From contig JAFMQP010000085.1 of the NCBI GenBank assembly GCA_017354575.1, positions 1-11,525 of the forward strand: a stretch of DNA of 11,525 nucleotides. The letters are read 5' to 3'. Source of the stretch: Acidothermales bacterium (lineage in GTDB: Bacteria; Actinomycetota; Actinomycetes; Streptosporangiales; WHST01). The notes beneath the pieces are model-generated. The model was not told where the DNA came from. It saw nothing but the letters and a program-made list of their open reading frames with translations, and made no database searches. Within the stretch, counting starts at the first letter, position 1; each line of letters begins with the position of its first letter. Position numbers and translations under genes: made by a program. Shown here one piece after another: positions 7,625 through 11,525 of the stretch.

Positions 7625-7764
7625 CTCATCTTTCCCGGCTGCGGATCTCGCAGCGTCAGGCCGGAGTTGGCACCATTCCCGTGCGGCCTCGCGGATGCGA
7701 GACGTATGACTACGGGAGGTTGCCGGGGCTTCAACGGGCCGGTCCCTCTGCCCCTCTGGATGAG
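7625..7764 (-). ncRNA. SAM-I (S-box) riboswitch controlling metM-metO
   Basis: On the minus strand the leader has the full S-box layout. Stem P1 pairs CTCATC (7764-7759) with GATGAG (7630-7625). The conserved kink-turn and P2 region follows (AGAGGGACCGGCCC, then GTTGAAGCCCCGGCAACC). P3 is closed by CCCGT and ACGGG. The J3/4 signature GGTGCCAACTCC comes next, and P4 has the stems CCGGC/GCCGG and CTGCG/CGCAG just before GAAAGATGAG. These are the core SAM-binding positions of the family. The 3' strand of P1 runs directly into the ribosome-binding site AGGAGAGG, so SAM binding should block translation initiation; no separate terminator hairpin is visible. This marks the downstream enzyme as part of sulfur/methionine metabolism. 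Confidence 0.95.
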
Positions 7765-7784
7765 TTCTTCAGTTGTCGGTGATC

Positions 7785-7790
7785 AGTGTA
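7785..7790 (-). promoter_or_regulatory. Probable -10 element of the metM promoter
   Basis: TACACT on the minus strand lies about 20 bases before riboswitch stem P1, so transcription would start near 7778 and the aptamer would be near the 5' end of the RNA. I find no good -35 hexamer at the usual distance. The palindromes at 7792-7826 occupy that place, so the assignment is tentative. Confidence 0.35.
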
Positions 7791-7791
7791 G

Positions 7792-7826
7792 CCGTCCACG
7801 ATGTGGACGGACGAGACAGTCCACAT
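7792..7826. promoter_or_regulatory. Overlapping GTCCAC palindromes, candidate operator between metM and the HExxH gene
   Basis: Two perfect inverted repeats share an arm. CCGTCCAC (7792-7799) pairs with GTGGACGG (7803-7810) around GAT, and ATGTGGAC (7801-7808) pairs with GTCCACAT (7819-7826) around ten bases. The hexamer GTCCAC or its complement thus occurs three times in 31 bases, and ATGTGGAG follows at 7825-7832. The cluster lies just upstream of the metM -10 and just before the ribosome-binding site of the gene at 7838. That suits a repressor or activator site acting on one or both divergent genes. Confidence 0.55.
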
Positions 7827-7837
7827 GTGGAGGTGCC

Positions 7838-8260
7838 ATGCGGAGCGGGGCGCGGGTACGTCAGGTGCTGAACGCCGTCAACCTGAGCACCGTGGCCGGC
7901 CTCGCGGTCGGCCGGCTCGGCGGGGCACGGTTCACGGCCGGTCCGGACGGGCTGCTGCTGGGCAGCGGCTACCGGCTCGGCTTCCCCGTGGCGCGGGCGT
8001 TCACCGTGGGCGACGCGGTCATCGGGACCGAACGCCTCGGCGCCGGCGGCCCGCTGCTGCGGCACGAGGCCAGGCACGCCACGCAGTATGCGGCGCTCGG
8101 CCTGCTCGTGCCGCCGCTGTACGCCCTCGCCGCCGCGTGGTCCTGGCTGCTCACGGGCGACTGGTGGTCGCAGAACCCGTTCGAGCGGCTCGCGGGCCTC
8201 GCGGACGGCGCGTACACCGAGCACCCGGTGCGGCCGTGGTGGCGCCGGCGCCCCCGGTGA
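7838..8260 (+). CDS. Small membrane-associated protein with HExxH motif, possible metallopeptidase
   Basis: A 140-residue protein starting at ATG 7838, with GGAGG (7829-7833) four bases upstream. Residues 72-82 (PLLRHEARHAT) contain HEARH at 76-80, which fits the HExxH zinc motif of metallopeptidases. A hydrophobic segment at about 86-106 (GLLVPPLYALAAAWSWLL) follows, then NPFERLAG with Glu116 as a conceivable third ligand, and a basic tail ending RPWWRRRPR. The pattern HExxH-QY-hydrophobic helix-NPFE resembles short actinobacterial hypothetical proteins. At this length it lacks the body of a classic protease, so activity is only a possibility. It converges on dppF, with eight bases between the two stop codons and therefore no room for a private terminator. 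The palindrome cluster upstream may control it. Confidence 0.75.
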   Translation: MRSGARVRQVLNAVNLSTVAGLAVGRLGGARFTAGPDGLLLGSGYRLGFPVARAFTVGDAVIGTERLGAGGPLLRHEARHATQYAALGLLVPPLYALAAAWSWLLTGDWWSQNPFERLAGLADGAYTEHPVRPWWRRRPR

Positions 8261-8268
8261 CGGCCGGT

Positions 8269-9381
<1,113 letters not shown>

Positions 9382-9390
9382 CTGCCTTCC

Positions 9391-10458
9391 CTACAGCGAC
9401 GGGCGGATCTGCTCGGACCAGATGCGGCGCCGCACATCCGGGTCGATGTGGCAGCGGACGGCGTGCTGTGGGACGACCTCCAGCAGGTCCGGGTGGTCCG
9501 TGACGCAGGCGTCGCCGGGTACGTGTTCCCGGTATGCGCAGCGGGGATTGAAGACGCAGCCGCTCGGCACGTTGATGAGCGAGGGCGGCTGGCCGCTGAT
9601 CGGGTTCAGCCGCTCGGTGCGCGTCCGGTCCATCCGCGGCATCGAGGTGAGCAGGCCCCACGTGTACGGCATCTCCGGCTTGTAGAAGATGTCGTCGACG
9701 CCGCCGTACTCGACGCACTGCCCGCCGTACATGACGACGACGTTGTCACACGTCTCGGCCACGACGCCGAGGTCGTGGGTGATGAGGATGATCGCGGAGT
9801 CGAACTCGCGCTGCAGGTCCTTCATCAGCTCGAGGATCTGGGCCTGGACGGTGACGTCGAGAGCCGTCGTCGGCTCGTCGGCGATGAGCAGGTGCGGGTC
9901 GCAGACGAGCGCCATCGCGATCATCGCGCGCTGCCGCATGCCGCCGGAGAACTGGTGCGGGTAGTCGGAGAACCGCGAGTCGGGGTTGGGGATGCCGACG
10001 CGGTCGAGCATCTCGATCGTGCGCTTCTTCGCGGCCTGCTTGCTGACGTCGTTGTGGACCCGGTACGCCTCGACGATCTGGTTGCCCACGGTGTAGTAGG
10101 GGTGCAGAGCGGACAACGGGTCCTGGAAGATCATCGCGATCTGCTTGCCGCGCAGCAGGCGCATCTCCTCCTCGCGGATGCGCACCAGGTCACGTCCCTC
10201 GAACAGGATCTGTCCGCTGACCCGCGCCCTGCTGCCCTTGTGCAGCCCCATGATCGCCTGGCTCGTGACCGACTTGCCCGACCCGGACTCGCCGACGATG
10301 CCGAGCGTCTCACCGCGTTCGACGGCGAACGAGATGCCGTCGACGGCCTTCACCAGGCCGTCCTCCGTCGGGAAGTGCACGCTCAGGTCGTGCACCTCGA
10401 GGAACGCGGTGTGGGTGGACGGGCTGGGCGTCCGGTCCGGCGCTTCCGTGACACTCAC
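9391..10458 (-). CDS. dppD: Dipeptide/oligopeptide ABC transporter ATP-binding protein, DppD/OppD type
   Basis: The partner ATPase of DppF, 355 residues, with all nucleotide-binding motifs: Walker A GESGSGKS (56-63), Q-loop Gln112 in IFQDPLSALHP, signature SGGMRQR (171-177), Walker B LLIADEP (Asp194, Glu195) and switch His228 in ITHDLG. The methionine-containing signature SGGMRQR and the SGSGKS P-loop are typical of the D subunit. The C-terminal extension carries Cys301 and Cys307 (CVFNPRC), Cys318 and Cys336. The GTG start at 10458 overlaps the stop of the permease gene in GTGA, showing translational coupling and stoichiometric production. The N-terminus MSVTEAPDRTPSPSTHT is a short Pro/Ser/Thr-rich lead before the ATPase fold. 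Confidence 0.93.
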   Translation of the reverse strand: MSVTEAPDRTPSPSTHTAFLEVHDLSVHFPTEDGLVKAVDGISFAVERGETLGIVGESGSGKSVTSQAIMGLHKGSRARVSGQILFEGRDLVRIREEEMRLLRGKQIAMIFQDPLSALHPYYTVGNQIVEAYRVHNDVSKQAAKKRTIEMLDRVGIPNPDSRFSDYPHQFSGGMRQRAMIAMALVCDPHLLIADEPTTALDVTVQAQILELMKDLQREFDSAIILITHDLGVVAETCDNVVVMYGGQCVEYGGVDDIFYKPEMPYTWGLLTSMPRMDRTRTERLNPISGQPPSLINVPSGCVFNPRCAYREHVPGDACVTDHPDLLEVVPQHAVRCHIDPDVRRRIWSEQIRPSL

Positions 10459-11468
10459 GTAAGCCTCACCCTCGGGTCGATGACGGCGTACAGGATGTCC
10501 ACCACGAAGTTGAAGAACAGGACCACCGATGCGGCGAGCAGCACGGTCGCGGTGATGACAGGCAGGTCCGTCTGCAGGATCGAGTCGACGGCCAGCTTAC
10601 CCACGCCGTCCATGTTGAACACCGACTCCGTGATCGCCGCGCCGGCGATGACGGTGCCCAGGTCGAGGCCCGCGATGGTGACGATGGGCGTGAGGGCCGC
10701 CCGCAACGCGTGCTTGAGCACGACCTTCCCGCGGGCGAGGCCCTTCGATCTCGCTGTGCGGACGAAGTCCTCGGACAGCGTCTCGATCATGCTCGCCCTG
10801 GTGAGCCGCACGTACAGCGCGGCGAAGGTCGCGGCCAGCGTGATCCACGGCGCGATGAGACCTCCTGCCCATTGCACCGGATTCTCCGTGAACGGGATGT
10901 ACTGCGGCTGCGGCAACCACCCGTACTTGGCCGAGACGATGTTGTTCAGCGTCAGGCCGATGAAGAACGTCGGTAACGAGTAGACGATCAGCGACACGCC
11001 TGTGCCGACGCGGTCTGTGGCCTTCCCTCTCCGAAGCGCCGCCAGGACGCCGATGCCGACGCCGAACGCGATCCAGAGGACGAACGCACCGACGGCGATC
11101 GAGAGCGTGATAGGGAATCTCTTGGCGACCTCGGCGGTCACACAGTCCTGGTAGCGGAACGAGTAGCCGAGCGAGGGCGCCGGACAGTGCGTCACCGTCT
11201 GCGGTGCCCGCTTCTCGATCACCGGGTCGTCAGGGAACTTCGCGCCGACGAAGATGCCGGAGACGAACTTCCCGTACTGCACGGTGATCGGCTTGTCCAG
11301 GCCGAGGGCGTGCCGGTTGGCCTTGATGATCTGCGGCGTGCAGCGCTGCTGACACGTGTATGCCGCCGGGTCGTTCGGCGACACGAAGAAGAGGAGGAAG
11401 ACCACGATGCTGACGGCGAAGAGCATCACGATGATCGTGACGACTCGCCTGATGACGAAGTGGTACAT
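10455..11468 (-). CDS. dppB: Dipeptide/oligopeptide ABC transporter permease, DppB/OppB type
   Basis: A 337-residue inner-membrane permease subunit. I start it at ATG 11468, where MYHFVIRRVVTIIVMLFAVS gives the usual B-type N-terminus (FxxRR then the first helix to about residue 30); GGGAG eleven bases upstream is acceptable. The first helix is followed by an extracytoplasmic region (about 31-118) with four cysteines (39, 43, 95, 109). Five further helices lie at about 120-145, 158-180, 203-222, 262-285 and 303-330. The EAA loop that contacts the ATPases is at about 234-261 (DFVRTARSKGL). The ending AVIDPRVRLT is characteristic of B rather than C subunits. A second permease would be required; none lies between this gene and the ATPases, so it is probably upstream outside the window. 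The 57 bases from 11469 to the edge contain only the ribosome-binding site. Confidence 0.92.
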   Translation of the reverse strand: MYHFVIRRVVTIIVMLFAVSIVVFLLFFVSPNDPAAYTCQQRCTPQIIKANRHALGLDKPITVQYGKFVSGIFVGAKFPDDPVIEKRAPQTVTHCPAPSLGYSFRYQDCVTAEVAKRFPITLSIAVGAFVLWIAFGVGIGVLAALRRGKATDRVGTGVSLIVYSLPTFFIGLTLNNIVSAKYGWLPQPQYIPFTENPVQWAGGLIAPWITLAATFAALYVRLTRASMIETLSEDFVRTARSKGLARGKVVLKHALRAALTPIVTIAGLDLGTVIAGAAITESVFNMDGVGKLAVDSILQTDLPVITATVLLAASVVLFFNFVVDILYAVIDPRVRLT

Positions 11469-11525
11469 GCTAGTCGGCTCCCGCGTACGTCCTCTGCTGC
11501 ACGGTACTCGCACGTGGTCGGGGCC

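Noticed and set aside
7627..7629. ATG at 7629 as the metM start
   Set aside because: It lies within riboswitch stem P1 and has a poorer ribosome-binding site, while TTG 7611 has AGGAGAGG at ideal spacing and gives the natural N-terminus.

Overview
The window is very GC-rich and its coding frames use G or C at most third codon positions. It carries a stand-alone GroEL2-type chaperonin under CIRCE control, a DcuS/DcuR-type two-component pair, a dipeptide/oligopeptide ABC transporter, and a threonine-synthase-like gene paired with a MoaD-like sulfur carrier. Together these indicate an actinomycete. The hairpin at 481-527 resembles intergenic repeats I remember from Pseudonocardiales, but that placement is weak.

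Layout. Positions 1-459 (minus) are the N-terminal part of a polytopic membrane protein of unknown function. Positions 481-2701 hold a two-component system whose kinase has a scrambled 5' end. A 3' tail of a probable NitT/TauT-type substrate-binding protein lies on the minus strand (555-638). A short fragment resembling the matching permease lies on the plus strand (about 649-717). The frame then runs into a DcuS/CitA-type histidine kinase lacking its first membrane segment and most of its sensor domain. The response regulator behind it looks intact. A strong hairpin at 2725-2757 separates it from the convergent groEL2 gene (2781-4400, minus).

The groEL2 control region contains two adjacent CIRCE elements (4534-4595) over a recognisable promoter. 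Divergent from it are two translationally coupled genes for single-pass anchored extracytoplasmic proteins of unknown function (4672-6032, plus).

On the minus strand, 6079-7611 encodes a threonine-synthase-family PLP enzyme immediately followed by a small sulfur-carrier protein ending in GG. A well-formed SAM-I (S-box) riboswitch lies in the leader (7625-7764). Control by SAM, the carrier as operon partner and the enzyme fold together point to homocysteine formation from O-phosphohomoserine (the MetM/MetO type reported in Streptomyces, as I recall) rather than threonine synthesis. The riboswitch sits directly on the ribosome-binding site and also decides the start codon: a TTG at 7611.

A divergent small membrane protein with an HExxH motif (7838-8260, plus) shares an intergenic region carrying repeated GTCCAC palindromes. 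The right end (8269-11468, minus) is a dppB-dppD-dppF block of a peptide transporter with tightly coupled genes. No second permease (dppC) or substrate-binding gene is visible inside the window.

The most interesting items are the SAM-controlled metM-metO operon with its translational switch, the rearranged kinase start, the tandem CIRCE, and the palindrome cluster beside the HExxH gene.
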